64,000 bases of DNA from Acidimicrobiales bacterium (GTDB lineage Bacteria; Actinomycetota; Acidimicrobiia; Acidimicrobiales; SZUA-35), in NCBI GenBank assembly GCA_041394265.1, contig JAWKIO010000005.1:1116001-1180000 (forward strand), written 5' to 3'. This document shows, one piece after another, positions 42,009 through 49,588 of this stretch. Under the pieces are notes generated by a model. The model saw only the letters and a list, made by a program, of their open reading frames with translations, did not search any database and was not told the origin of the DNA. Within the stretch, counting starts at the first letter, position 1. The number at the start of each line of letters is the position of its first letter. Position numbers and translations under genes: made by a program.

Positions 42009-42476
42009 CTATGCGGGGTCGACCGGGCGCCGGAACGTGATCGAGGTTGGTCGGTCGAAGCCAGGATGGGCCGTACGTTCGGCTTCGCTGAAGCCCAGTG
42101 CAGCAAAAGCCCGGTGATTGGCGTCCAGCTCGATCCTGACCTGCAGCTCGAGCCATCCCAGCCCTAACTCCCGGGCTCGGATTTCTGCCTGGTCGAGCAG
42201 GCGACGTGCCAGTCCATGGCCACGTTCGCTTGCGGCGACGGCCAACTTGCCGACGTAGAGCACCTCGGGCTTGGGGGTCATGACGACGCAGGCCACGGAC
42301 GGCAACCCGATCACCCACACCTCCCCCGGTCCATGCGCAAGGTCGTCGACGGTGAGCTGGTGCATTGACGACGGCGGGTCGATCACGCCGTCCATGTAGG
42401 CGAACTCCCGCCGGATGAGTTCGAGCGTCGAGCGGAACCCGTCGACGTCATCGAGCGCAAGTCGTCGCGGCGTCAC
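42009..42476 (-). CDS. GNAT family N-acetyltransferase
   Basis: 155 aa. Acetyl-CoA-binding motif: VLYVGKLAVAASERGHGLAR followed by RLLDQAEIRARELG, with the R/G pattern ERGHGLA. The strand WLELQVRIELDANHRAFAAL and GFSEAERTAHP complete the fold. Divergent from the YunG-like gene. Substrate not recognised. Confidence 0.85.
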   Translation of the reverse strand: MTPRRLALDDVDGFRSTLELIRREFAYMDGVIDPPSSMHQLTVDDLAHGPGEVWVIGLPSVACVVMTPKPEVLYVGKLAVAASERGHGLARRLLDQAEIRARELGLGWLELQVRIELDANHRAFAALGFSEAERTAHPGFDRPTSITFRRPVDPA

Positions 42477-42541
42477 GCCGCGAGCCTACGCACGCCTTCG
42501 ACCTCTACCCTCGCCCCAGGCGATGTTGGAGGCACCTGCTG

Positions 42542-42940
42542 ATGAGCGAACGTTCCGATGTGACTGCGGCCATCCGGTCGAGTTGGGCCGCTGATACCTG
42601 TGCGGAAGCGGGCTGGCACGAGGGCAACCCGTCGAAGGGCCAGTGCGAACCCTCGTCGTTCGTCGCCTGGCGCTATCTCGGTGGCGACCTGGTGCTCGGC
42701 CGAGTGCTCGTCGACGGACACCAAGTCGAGCATCACTACTGGAACCGGATCGACGGCGAGGATCTCGATCTCACCAGCGAGCAGTTCGGGCCCGAGCACG
42801 TCGTGGAGAAGCTCAGGGTGCTGTCAAGCGACTTCCTCGCCGACAACATGTCCGCCATGAAGCCCGAGATGTTGCGTCGGATCGAGCTCATGACCAAGCG
42901 CGTCACCGCCATCGTCGGACAGCCGCCGCTGCTCCCATAG
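42542..42940 (+). CDS. YunG-like protein
   Basis: 132 aa. NPSKGQCEPSSFVAWRYLGG then HHYWNRIDGEDLDLTSEQF reproduces the YunG-type pattern (Gly-Gln-Cys, then His-Tyr-Trp-Asn, then D-L-T-x-x-Q-F), which looks like a papain/NlpC-type Cys-His arrangement, although the activity of the family is not established. Convergent with the VOC gene. ATG 42542 is the natural start. Confidence 0.65.
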   Translation: MSERSDVTAAIRSSWAADTCAEAGWHEGNPSKGQCEPSSFVAWRYLGGDLVLGRVLVDGHQVEHHYWNRIDGEDLDLTSEQFGPEHVVEKLRVLSSDFLADNMSAMKPEMLRRIELMTKRVTAIVGQPPLLP

Positions 42941-42961
42941 ACCGATGTCTCGGCGAGGGAG

Positions 42962-43315
42962 TCAGCTGACGCGAGAGCTCAACACGCAGAACTCGTTGCC
43001 CTCGGGGTCGGTGAGCACGACCCACGATGCGTCGCCCTGACCGATGTCGACCCGTGACGCTCCGAGTTCGAGGAGCCGGGCCACCTCGGCGGCTTGGTCG
43101 TCGGGCCGGAAGTCGAGATGGAGGCGGTTCTTGCTCGCTTTGGTCTGGGTCGCTCGAACAAACAGCAACCCGGGGAGGCCGTTCGGCGTCGGCCGAATCT
43201 CGAACTCCTCCGGCTCGTCGTTCACGACCACCCAGCCGAGAGCCGCAGTCCACCACCGTCCTAGCCGCTCAGGATCTTCGGCGTCGACGATCACTTGCTC
43301 CCATTCGAGACTCAT
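42962..43315 (-). CDS. VOC family glyoxalase-like protein
   Basis: 117 aa from ATG 43315 (MSLEWEQVIVDAEDPERLGR). Single VOC-type domain: WWTAALGWVVVNDEPEEFEI, LPGLLFVRATQTKASKNRLH, LDFRPDDQAAEVARLLELGA and WVVLTDPEGNEFCVLSSR, the pattern of the actinobacterial glyoxalase-like Glyoxalase_6 group. The upstream frame runs through GC-rich tandem repeats and is not used. Confidence 0.88.
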   Translation of the reverse strand: MSLEWEQVIVDAEDPERLGRWWTAALGWVVVNDEPEEFEIRPTPNGLPGLLFVRATQTKASKNRLHLDFRPDDQAAEVARLLELGASRVDIGQGDASWVVLTDPEGNEFCVLSSRVS

Positions 43316-43351
43316 GCGCCGGATGGTAGGCCCAGCCCCATCCTGCAGCCC

Positions 43352-43412
43352 GGCCTTTGCGGGCCCGGCCTTTGCGGGGCCCGGCCTTTGCGGGCCCGGC
43401 CTTTGCGGGCCC
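43352..43412. repeat. Four tandem copies of GGCCTTTGCGGGCCC
   Basis: Copies at 43352-43366, 43367-43382 (one extra G), 43383-43397 and 43398-43412. The unit can fold (GGCC/GGCC) and neighbouring units pair as GGGCCCG/CGGGCCC. It lies between the HNH gene stop (43531) and the VOC start (43315), both minus strand. Possibly a strong mRNA structure or terminator. No spacers, so not a CRISPR. Confidence 0.75.
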
Positions 43413-43530
43413 GACGCGGGGTCGGTCGTCGGTTCGGGCGCGGCGGTGCCGACCTCGAACGTCGGTTCGGGTCGGTGCGTGGGGTGTGGTGTGGTGTGGT
43501 TGACGAGATGCTCTGGCTGCTCGCTGGGAG

Positions 43531-45312
43531 CTATTCGAGTTTGATGCCGGTGGGGAGGAAGAACCCGACCGTCCCGTCGGGCATGGGTTCGCAGTAGAAC
43601 TTGTTGCGGCTCTTGAGGTCGTGGTGGTAGCGGCACAGACATTGGCCGTTGGTGAGGTCGGTGGGGCCGCCGTCGACGAAGGCTCGGAGGTGGTCGGCTT
43701 CGCAGTAGATGGCGTCGCGGTGACAGCCCGGGAACGTGCAGCAGCGGTCACGGAACTTGATCAGTTGCTTCTGGGTGGCCGAGAACAGGCGGCGGGACTG
43801 ACCGGCGTTGATGATCACGTTGGGTGCGGTGTACACGACCCGGCGGATGCGGGCTTCGAATAGGTGTTGGAGCATGATCCGGAACGGGATCGGTGTGCCC
43901 CGCAACGTCTCACAGCGTCGCATCGGATCGACCGCCGCCGCAGTCGACGGGCCGGAAGGAACCGGGTACGGCGGATCCGGCAGCCGCAGCCCGCCGGACG
44001 TGGTGCCAGTCGCAGTGTTGGTGGAGGCCGTGGGGTTGGTGGCGTGCGCGGTGGTGGCAGCGTCGCTTCCGGCAGCGTCGGACCCGGTGGCACGGTCGGC
44101 GCTGGCACTGTCGGTCCCGGTGGCGGCACCGTCGCCGGTGCTGGCACCGTCGGTCCCGGTGGCGGCGTAGTCGTCGCAGTCAGACGCCGATGTCGCAGCG
44201 CCCCCGCTGTGGGTGACGACGTCGGTCGGGGCCGTGTCACCGCCCGGCTCGCCAGCAGCCGCCGATACGGGGGCGTCTTCCTGGGCGGCGGTGTGGTTGG
44301 ATCCAGCGGTGCCTTCGCCAGCGGCAGCGCCGCCCCAAGCTGCAGCGGCCCCATCGCTGGTGCCGGTGTCGGGTGCCCAGTCACCGAGGTCGGCATGCAG
44401 CATCTGGGCGATGAACTCCGACAAACTCAACACATCCAAACCGAAAATGATCGACGGCTCCGGACGCTGCGCCCCCTCGGGCGTCGATGACCCGTCGATC
44501 ACCAGTGACACCAACGCATCGAGGCGACGTTGCCGGTCACTCCGACGCAGCATCGACTTGGTGATCACCTCACCCGGCGCCGCTTCCGCCACCGCTTTCG
44601 CCCAATCGGCGTCGAAGAACTCCGCTGCCCGCTTCGACACCAGCTGATCGAAGATCTCACCGTTCACCGGATCGAGCCGTCCGGCGAGATGGAAGTTGCC
44701 GTCCAGGTCTTTCGACGACTGATAGAACCGGCGCTCCAGGTTCAACAAATACTTCTCGTACGCCCCATCCGGGTCGGCGAGCGACAACCATTTCTGGCAT
44801 ACCAAACCGAACTTCTGCGGCGGCAGACTGCAGGCGGCGTCGCACAGCATCTCCTCGTCCCGATACAGCAGATCTTCGAGCTTGGGGTTGTTGCGCCACA
44901 ACTCCCCGAGATGGTCGAGGTGGTAGCCGGTGATCTTGCCGTCCTCATGCGCCAGATAGAAGCGGGCGAACGCGACCTCAGTTTCCGAACGACGGATCAT
45001 GCGATGCGCGTGCGCTGGGGTGACCTTCGCCCGATGCGCCAGCCACGCCCCGGTCGACCTCGAACCGAGATGGCGGCCCACACCACGGCGATGCGCGGCG
45101 AGCGCCAACTGGCCGGTCTGGGTCTCGAGGTGCTCGGCGGCGTTGGCCATTACCAGCAACAGGTCGGCCATTTCATCGGCCGATAGATCCTCCACATCGT
45201 GCATGGAGGAGAACGTGAGGAGCTGATTGGCCAGCTGGGCGACATAGGGCGTCGACGGATCAGCAGTGATCCGCCCCCTCTTCCCCGCATCCTTCGCCGA
45301 CCCGAAACCCAT
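43531..45312 (-). CDS. DUF222 / HNH endonuclease-signature protein
   Basis: 593 aa. N-terminal DUF222 domain (~40-320; SADEMADLLLVMANAAEHLE, GVGRHLGSRSTGAWLAHRAK). A ~125-residue Ala/Thr/Gly/Asp/Ser low-complexity linker follows (~340-465). The C-terminal HNH motif has the zinc-cysteines in CCTFPGCHRDAIYCEADHLR then FVDGGPTDLTNGQCLCRYHH (~530-575). This is the actinobacterial multi-copy HNH family (13E12-like). Whether it is a homing/mobile nuclease or a host gene is unknown. Divergent from the DUF3626 gene. Confidence 0.9.
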   Translation of the reverse strand: MGFGSAKDAGKRGRITADPSTPYVAQLANQLLTFSSMHDVEDLSADEMADLLLVMANAAEHLETQTGQLALAAHRRGVGRHLGSRSTGAWLAHRAKVTPAHAHRMIRRSETEVAFARFYLAHEDGKITGYHLDHLGELWRNNPKLEDLLYRDEEMLCDAACSLPPQKFGLVCQKWLSLADPDGAYEKYLLNLERRFYQSSKDLDGNFHLAGRLDPVNGEIFDQLVSKRAAEFFDADWAKAVAEAAPGEVITKSMLRRSDRQRRLDALVSLVIDGSSTPEGAQRPEPSIIFGLDVLSLSEFIAQMLHADLGDWAPDTGTSDGAAAAWGGAAAGEGTAGSNHTAAQEDAPVSAAAGEPGGDTAPTDVVTHSGGAATSASDCDDYAATGTDGASTGDGAATGTDSASADRATGSDAAGSDAATTAHATNPTASTNTATGTTSGGLRLPDPPYPVPSGPSTAAAVDPMRRCETLRGTPIPFRIMLQHLFEARIRRVVYTAPNVIINAGQSRRLFSATQKQLIKFRDRCCTFPGCHRDAIYCEADHLRAFVDGGPTDLTNGQCLCRYHHDLKSRNKFYCEPMPDGTVGFFLPTGIKLE

Positions 45313-45437
45313 GAAAACAGTATGACGATGGGGTATGACAGCCCTCGACCGTTCGCAGGGTTGAAGCGTCGAGTCGCACGTTGGTTCGCTTCCATCAATG
45401 ATGATCCGGCGCCGACAAGCCGTGCGAGGATGGACAC

Positions 45438-46508
45438 GTGCAGTGGGGCGGCGTCGAGGAGCAGCATCCAGCCGTTGCGGCCGTGGGGCGTCGAGCGGCC
45501 GGACTCGAGGCGAACGCCCTCGCCCGACTCTCGGCGTTTGACATCGACGAGGCGACGATCGTCGCCGCCACCGAGCACCTGTTTGCCAACAGCCGACTCA
45601 CGTTGAACTTCCACCCGGATCGACGGGATTCGCTCGGTCGTACGGTCGCTGCGGGGCTCCTCTCCGACGGTCGCTACCGTTCGCAGTTCGAAACGGGCAT
45701 CTCGAACGGAGGGAGATTCGCCGTTCCCGGTGGGGATCGAACTCGCTGGGAGTCCGCGCTCTTCGACGATGCCTACGACAACGGCACGCTCAGTCGCCCT
45801 GTCTACGGGGCTCTCGACCCGTTCGGAGACTCTTACGGCGGAGCACCACGGTTCGGCTCCAGCTTTGTCGTCCTCGAGTCGCACTGCCTCGCCCGAGCGA
45901 CGTTCTGCGTTGGCGACAGCCACAGCGAGCCAGTGGACATCGGCACGCTGCGAGAGCCGCTCTCGATCCTTGCTGGCGCATTCGACCGGTGTTCGACGGG
46001 AACCGGCTTCGGACGTGGTCTCACGGTCGACCGGCTGCTGACTGCATTGGGCAAGAGATCCAGCGACAGCCTGTCGGCACGCGAGCTCGACAGCTACATC
46101 GAGGCGCAGATCCACGGCTCGGTGGATTTCGAGCGCGATGTGCAAGCGATCGTGCTCGACCCGAGCTTCCGCGGGAGTGCCGTGGAACGGGACCTCACCC
46201 TGGCCTCGGAACGATTCGGGTTTGCCATCGGCTGGAACGAGGGGTCAGAGGTACGACCCGAGCAGATCCCGCCCGAATTTCGTGGAGGCGACATGCTCGA
46301 TCTCGCTCGTGCGACCGCTCGTCCCGATGGACTCCTCGATGCCGCGGCGATCGGGACCGCCATCGCCAACGTGCCCTTCACCGCCCCATCGATCGAAGGA
46401 GATCCCGAAGCGTCGCCGAGACAGCGGTACAAGAAGCTCTGGCATTGCTGCCTGAAGTTCGGCCGACCCATCCCAGGCCCACCGGCCCGCGACGACCAGC
46501 GCGATTAG
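45438..46508 (+). CDS. DUF3626 family protein
   Basis: 356 aa from GTG 45438. The DUF3626 pattern is strong: LTLNFHPDRRDSLGRTVAAG, then GRYRSQFETGISNGGRFAVP followed by GGDRTRWESALFDDAYD, RPVYGALDPFGDSYGGAPRF, LARATFCVGDSHSEP, and ELDSYIEAQIHGSVDFERDV. Conserved RSQFETG and YGAL segments suggest a catalytic pocket. Molecular function of the family is not established. It is immediately upstream of the aldo/keto reductase gene (9 nt), so possibly co-transcribed. Confidence 0.85.
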   Translation: MQWGGVEEQHPAVAAVGRRAAGLEANALARLSAFDIDEATIVAATEHLFANSRLTLNFHPDRRDSLGRTVAAGLLSDGRYRSQFETGISNGGRFAVPGGDRTRWESALFDDAYDNGTLSRPVYGALDPFGDSYGGAPRFGSSFVVLESHCLARATFCVGDSHSEPVDIGTLREPLSILAGAFDRCSTGTGFGRGLTVDRLLTALGKRSSDSLSARELDSYIEAQIHGSVDFERDVQAIVLDPSFRGSAVERDLTLASERFGFAIGWNEGSEVRPEQIPPEFRGGDMLDLARATARPDGLLDAAAIGTAIANVPFTAPSIEGDPEASPRQRYKKLWHCCLKFGRPIPGPPARDDQRD

Positions 46509-46517
46509 GGTGCGGGC

Positions 46518-47450
46518 ATGGAACTGCGCCAACTGGGAACGCTCGAGGTGTCGGTCGTCGGACTCGGCTGCAACAACTTCGGCATGGCCATCGACGCCGA
46601 TGGGACTCGTGCCGTGGTCGACGCAGCGATCGATGCCGGGATCAACTACTTCGACACGGCGGAGTCGTATGGGGGCGGCGAGTCGGAGACGTTCCTCGGG
46701 CGGGCGCTCGCCGGTCGCAGAGACTCGGTGCTGATCGCCACCAAGTGGGGTCACACCAACGGCCTTCCCGAGGGCGAGCGCAATGCGTCGCCCGAACGGA
46801 TTCGTCGCTCGCTCGAGGCCAGCCTCACCCGGCTCGGCACCGACTATGTCGACCACTACCAGCTGCACCGCCCCGACCCCAACACGCCGGTCGAGGAGAC
46901 GCTCGGCGCGCTGGCCGAACTCAAGGCCGAGGGCAAGATCCGTGAGATCGGCTGCACCGCCTTCAGCGCCGATCAGCTCGACGAGGTCTATTTCGCCGCC
47001 GGTGCCACCGGGCTCGCGCCGTATCCGAGCGTGCAGAATCACTACAGCCTGCTCACACGCGACCCCGAGACCGACGGTGTGCTCGATGCCTGCCGTCGGC
47101 ACGGCATCGTGTTCGTCCCGTTCTTCCCGTTGGAGTCGGGCCTGCTCACCGGCAAGTATCGCCAGGGCGAGCCGCTGCCCGAAGGCTCGAGGCTCGCCCG
47201 CTGGGGTGAGCGATCGGCGAACTTCATCGACGACGACAAGCTGGCGACGGTCGCTCGCCTCACCGACTTCGCCGAGTCGAACGGGCACACGATCCTCGAT
47301 CTCGCGTTCTCGTGGCTCGTGTCGAACCCGACGATTGCCAGCGTCATCGCCGGTGCGACCTCACCCGATCAGGTCCGGGCGAATGTCGGTGCCGCCAACT
47401 GGACGCTGACGGCCGAGGACTACGCCGCCATCGACGCGATCCTTGCCTGA
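46518..47450 (+). CDS. Aldo/keto reductase
   Basis: 310-aa (beta/alpha)8 NADPH-dependent reductase. Catalytic tetrad: Asp46 and Tyr51 in NYFDTAESYGGGE, Lys76 in LIATKWG and His in DHYQLHRPDP. The phosphate-binding C-terminal loop is visible in IASVIAGATSPDQVRANVGA. GLGCNNFG at the N-terminus is a family variant of GLGTMTFG. Substrate not assignable. The MerB-like gene follows after 62 nt. Confidence 0.92.
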   Translation: MELRQLGTLEVSVVGLGCNNFGMAIDADGTRAVVDAAIDAGINYFDTAESYGGGESETFLGRALAGRRDSVLIATKWGHTNGLPEGERNASPERIRRSLEASLTRLGTDYVDHYQLHRPDPNTPVEETLGALAELKAEGKIREIGCTAFSADQLDEVYFAAGATGLAPYPSVQNHYSLLTRDPETDGVLDACRRHGIVFVPFFPLESGLLTGKYRQGEPLPEGSRLARWGERSANFIDDDKLATVARLTDFAESNGHTILDLAFSWLVSNPTIASVIAGATSPDQVRANVGAANWTLTAEDYAAIDAILA

Positions 47451-47512
47451 CACCGACAACCCGACCTGCCCTGAGACCGACACGCCCGAGACCCACCCGA
47501 GAGGACGAACAC

Positions 47513-48205
47513 ATGGCCGAGCTGGAACTGATGGACCGTGGCTACGCCGCCATCATGCGACGCGTCGTGGCATCGGGCGAAGCGCCGCACTTCACCGAAC
47601 TGGCGAAGGAACTCGACATCGAGATCGAGTACGCCCGCCAACTGATCCACGAACTGGTGGCGGTCACGCCCGGTTGGACCCACCCGGGCACCGACTACCT
47701 GGCATCGTTCCCGCCCTTCAACCTGCAACCCACCCAGTATCGGGTCACGATCGACGGCGACCAGCGGTGGTACGCCCAATGCGGGTTCGAGGCCATGGCC
47801 GTTCGCTGGCTCGTACCGGGGAGCACGGTGCGCATCGACGCTCCGTGCTTGTGTTGCGGCGACCCGATCTCGGTCGAACTGTGCGACGAAGACGTCGTCA
47901 GTGTCGACCCGCCAGAAGCCGTCGGCTACACCGCGTCACAGGTCGGAGGTGATGCGGCCAGTCGGCCGTTCAGGTGAGCGAACATGAATCTCTTCCGGTC
48001 GGAAGAGCACGCTCGCCGCTGGGTCGGCTTCGACGAGGCGATGGCATCCAGCCTGAAGCCGGTCACCGAATGGGCTTCGATCTTCTCCAACCCGATCTTC
48101 CGGGAGCGGGGCCGAGCCGACTACATCTCGTGGACACGCTCCGACGACGGGGTCGTAGCGTTCGCCAACCTCCGGGCCAGCCTCCCGCAGCGAAGCGAGG
48201 GCTGA
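47513..48205 (+). CDS. MerB-like (organomercurial lyase) candidate selenoprotein with in-frame TGA at 47975-47977
   Basis: Read through TGA as selenocysteine, the product is 230 aa, close to MerB (~212 aa). The first 154 residues (MAELELMDRGYAAIMRRVVA start) include a winged-helix-like N-terminus, then SFPPFNLQPTQYRVTIDGDQ, RWYAQCGFEAMAV with Cys90 and Glu93 matching MerB Cys96/Asp99, and DAPCLCCGDPISVEL. After RPFR comes TGA, then ANMNLFRSEEHARRW in the same frame. This aligns without gaps with MerB CCHVHFFASVPTAEDW, placing residue 155 on catalytic Cys159. The spacing Cys90-U155 (65) matches MerB (63). MerB breaks carbon-mercury bonds by protonolysis. Alternative: a pseudogene or two short proteins, since AGGTGAG could serve ATG 47984. 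Confidence 0.75.
47975..48007 (+). promoter_or_regulatory. Candidate bacterial SECIS element (UGA plus downstream hairpin)
   Basis: TGA 47975-47977 is followed by 19 nt and then CTCTTCC-GGTC-GGAAGAG (47990-48007), a perfect 7-bp stem with a 4-nt loop GGTC. Bacterial SECIS elements lie in coding sequence just 3' of the UGA and have a G within the first bases of the apical loop. The E. coli fdhF loop also contains GGTC, about 18 nt after its UGA. The hairpin is coding (LFRSEE), so its codons are constrained by both functions. Confidence 0.65.
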
Positions 48206-48213
48206 CCGAAAGA

Positions 48214-49548
48214 TCACGCCACGGATTCGAGCTCGAGACTGAGGGGCCCGATGCCGGCGAAGAGCCGATCGAACACGGCCAATCGATCGAACTGCAGCGC
48301 GTAGGCCCGCGCTCGGTCGGCTCGCCGGGTCAACTCGGTGCCTGCGGTATCGAGGATCGCGTCGTCGAGTGCACGGGCGATGTCGACCGGACAACCGGGT
48401 TCGACGATGGTTGCCGTTCCGCCGACCGCCTCGGGGATGCCACCCGTTGCGGTCGTGATCACCGGTCCCCCGCCGGCCAGCATCTTCTCGACGAGCGCGA
48501 TGCCGAACGTCTCCACGAATTCGGGCATCGGCTTGCTCGGCAAGACGTACGCAGCGCTGCCCGCCATCAGGAGTCGCTTCTCGTCGTCGTCAACGTCGTC
48601 GAAGAACACGATCCGATCGCCCGCGCCCGACGAAGCCGCCCGCCGCATCGCATCCGCGCGAGCGCCGCCCGTGCCGGCGATCACGAGTGTCACCCGCTCC
48701 CGCGAACGCGACATGGCGAAGCCGTCGATGAGATCGGCGACGCCCTTGGCCGGAGTGATCCTGGACAGGAACAGCGCGTACGAGCCCGGCTCGAGCCCCC
48801 GAGCTCCGAGCGCATGGCGAACCGACGCAGGGTCGAGGTCGACGAAGGCAGCGCTGTCGACTGCCGGATAGGAGATGCCGACGCGGGCCCGGCATGCCTC
48901 GGCGAACCGGGTACCCAACGCAGCGTCGACCTCCGTCGCCGATTCGACGATCAACTCCTTGGTGTAGGCCGACACCGCTACACAGCGGTCGTGGGCGAGG
49001 TAGGTGGCGAAGACGGCAGCCGCCGCGCCGAGGCTCCCCGTTGCGAGGCAGGAGCGGACGACATTGGTGATGTCGGAGCCGACGGCTTCGGCAACGGTCG
49101 CGACCTCGACCGGGCCACCCATCACCCGGGCGATGGCGAGTGCCTCCATGACGGCGTTGGCGTGCGGGGTCAGGTAGAGCGAGAGGCAGACGGTCGGCAC
49201 GCCGTCGGTGAACAGCTCGACGAGACGGCCGACGATCCCGGCGACGAAGCGACCGTCGGGCACCTTGTAGTCACCGACGGGTGCCGGGCGTTCGACGGTG
49301 ATTCCCAGGCTGTAGGGAAGGACCGAGTCGAGCGGTTTGAGCGGTAGCTCGGTGAGCGCCTCGAGCGGCCACGTCACGATACGCACATCGTCGAACCCGC
49401 GGAGGAGTGCCGCTTCGGCCAGGTTGCGGGCCTCACCCGAGTGACCGCAGATCACCGGGTCGGCCCGCACCACGATGACCAGACGCTGTGACGGTTCGGA
49501 CGATGGCGTATCGCTTGCGGGCGGGCGAGTCACGGCGGGTGCGGTCAC
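48214..49548 (-). CDS. Glycosyltransferase family 4 (GT-B)
   Basis: 444 aa. Rossmann-type N-terminus (QRLVIVVRADPVICGHSGEA) and C-terminal nucleotide-sugar domain: YALFLSRITPAKGVADLIDG, LVIAGTGGARADAMRR, and the E-x7-E motif in EFVETFGIALVEKMLAGGGP with VITTATGGIPEAVGG. Retaining GT4 enzymes transfer sugars from nucleotide donors. It lies 40 nt downstream of the GH92 gene on the same strand; both probably share a transcript and a glycan pathway. Its stop nearly abuts the convergent MerB-like gene (8 nt). Confidence 0.88.
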   Translation of the reverse strand: MTAPAVTRPPASDTPSSEPSQRLVIVVRADPVICGHSGEARNLAEAALLRGFDDVRIVTWPLEALTELPLKPLDSVLPYSLGITVERPAPVGDYKVPDGRFVAGIVGRLVELFTDGVPTVCLSLYLTPHANAVMEALAIARVMGGPVEVATVAEAVGSDITNVVRSCLATGSLGAAAAVFATYLAHDRCVAVSAYTKELIVESATEVDAALGTRFAEACRARVGISYPAVDSAAFVDLDPASVRHALGARGLEPGSYALFLSRITPAKGVADLIDGFAMSRSRERVTLVIAGTGGARADAMRRAASSGAGDRIVFFDDVDDDEKRLLMAGSAAYVLPSKPMPEFVETFGIALVEKMLAGGGPVITTATGGIPEAVGGTATIVEPGCPVDIARALDDAILDTAGTELTRRADRARAYALQFDRLAVFDRLFAGIGPLSLELESVA

Positions 49549-49588
49549 GGAATCTCCTTGCGATGGCGGGCGGCGGGTGGTCGGGGCA

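Noticed and set aside
43352..43412. CRISPR-like repeats
   Set aside because: Units are contiguous without spacers and only 15 bp long.
47984..48205. Independent 73-aa gene starting at ATG 47984
   Set aside because: It is in frame with the preceding MerB-like gene and aligns to the MerB C-terminus. AGGTGAG upstream could serve it, so this is kept only as the alternative.
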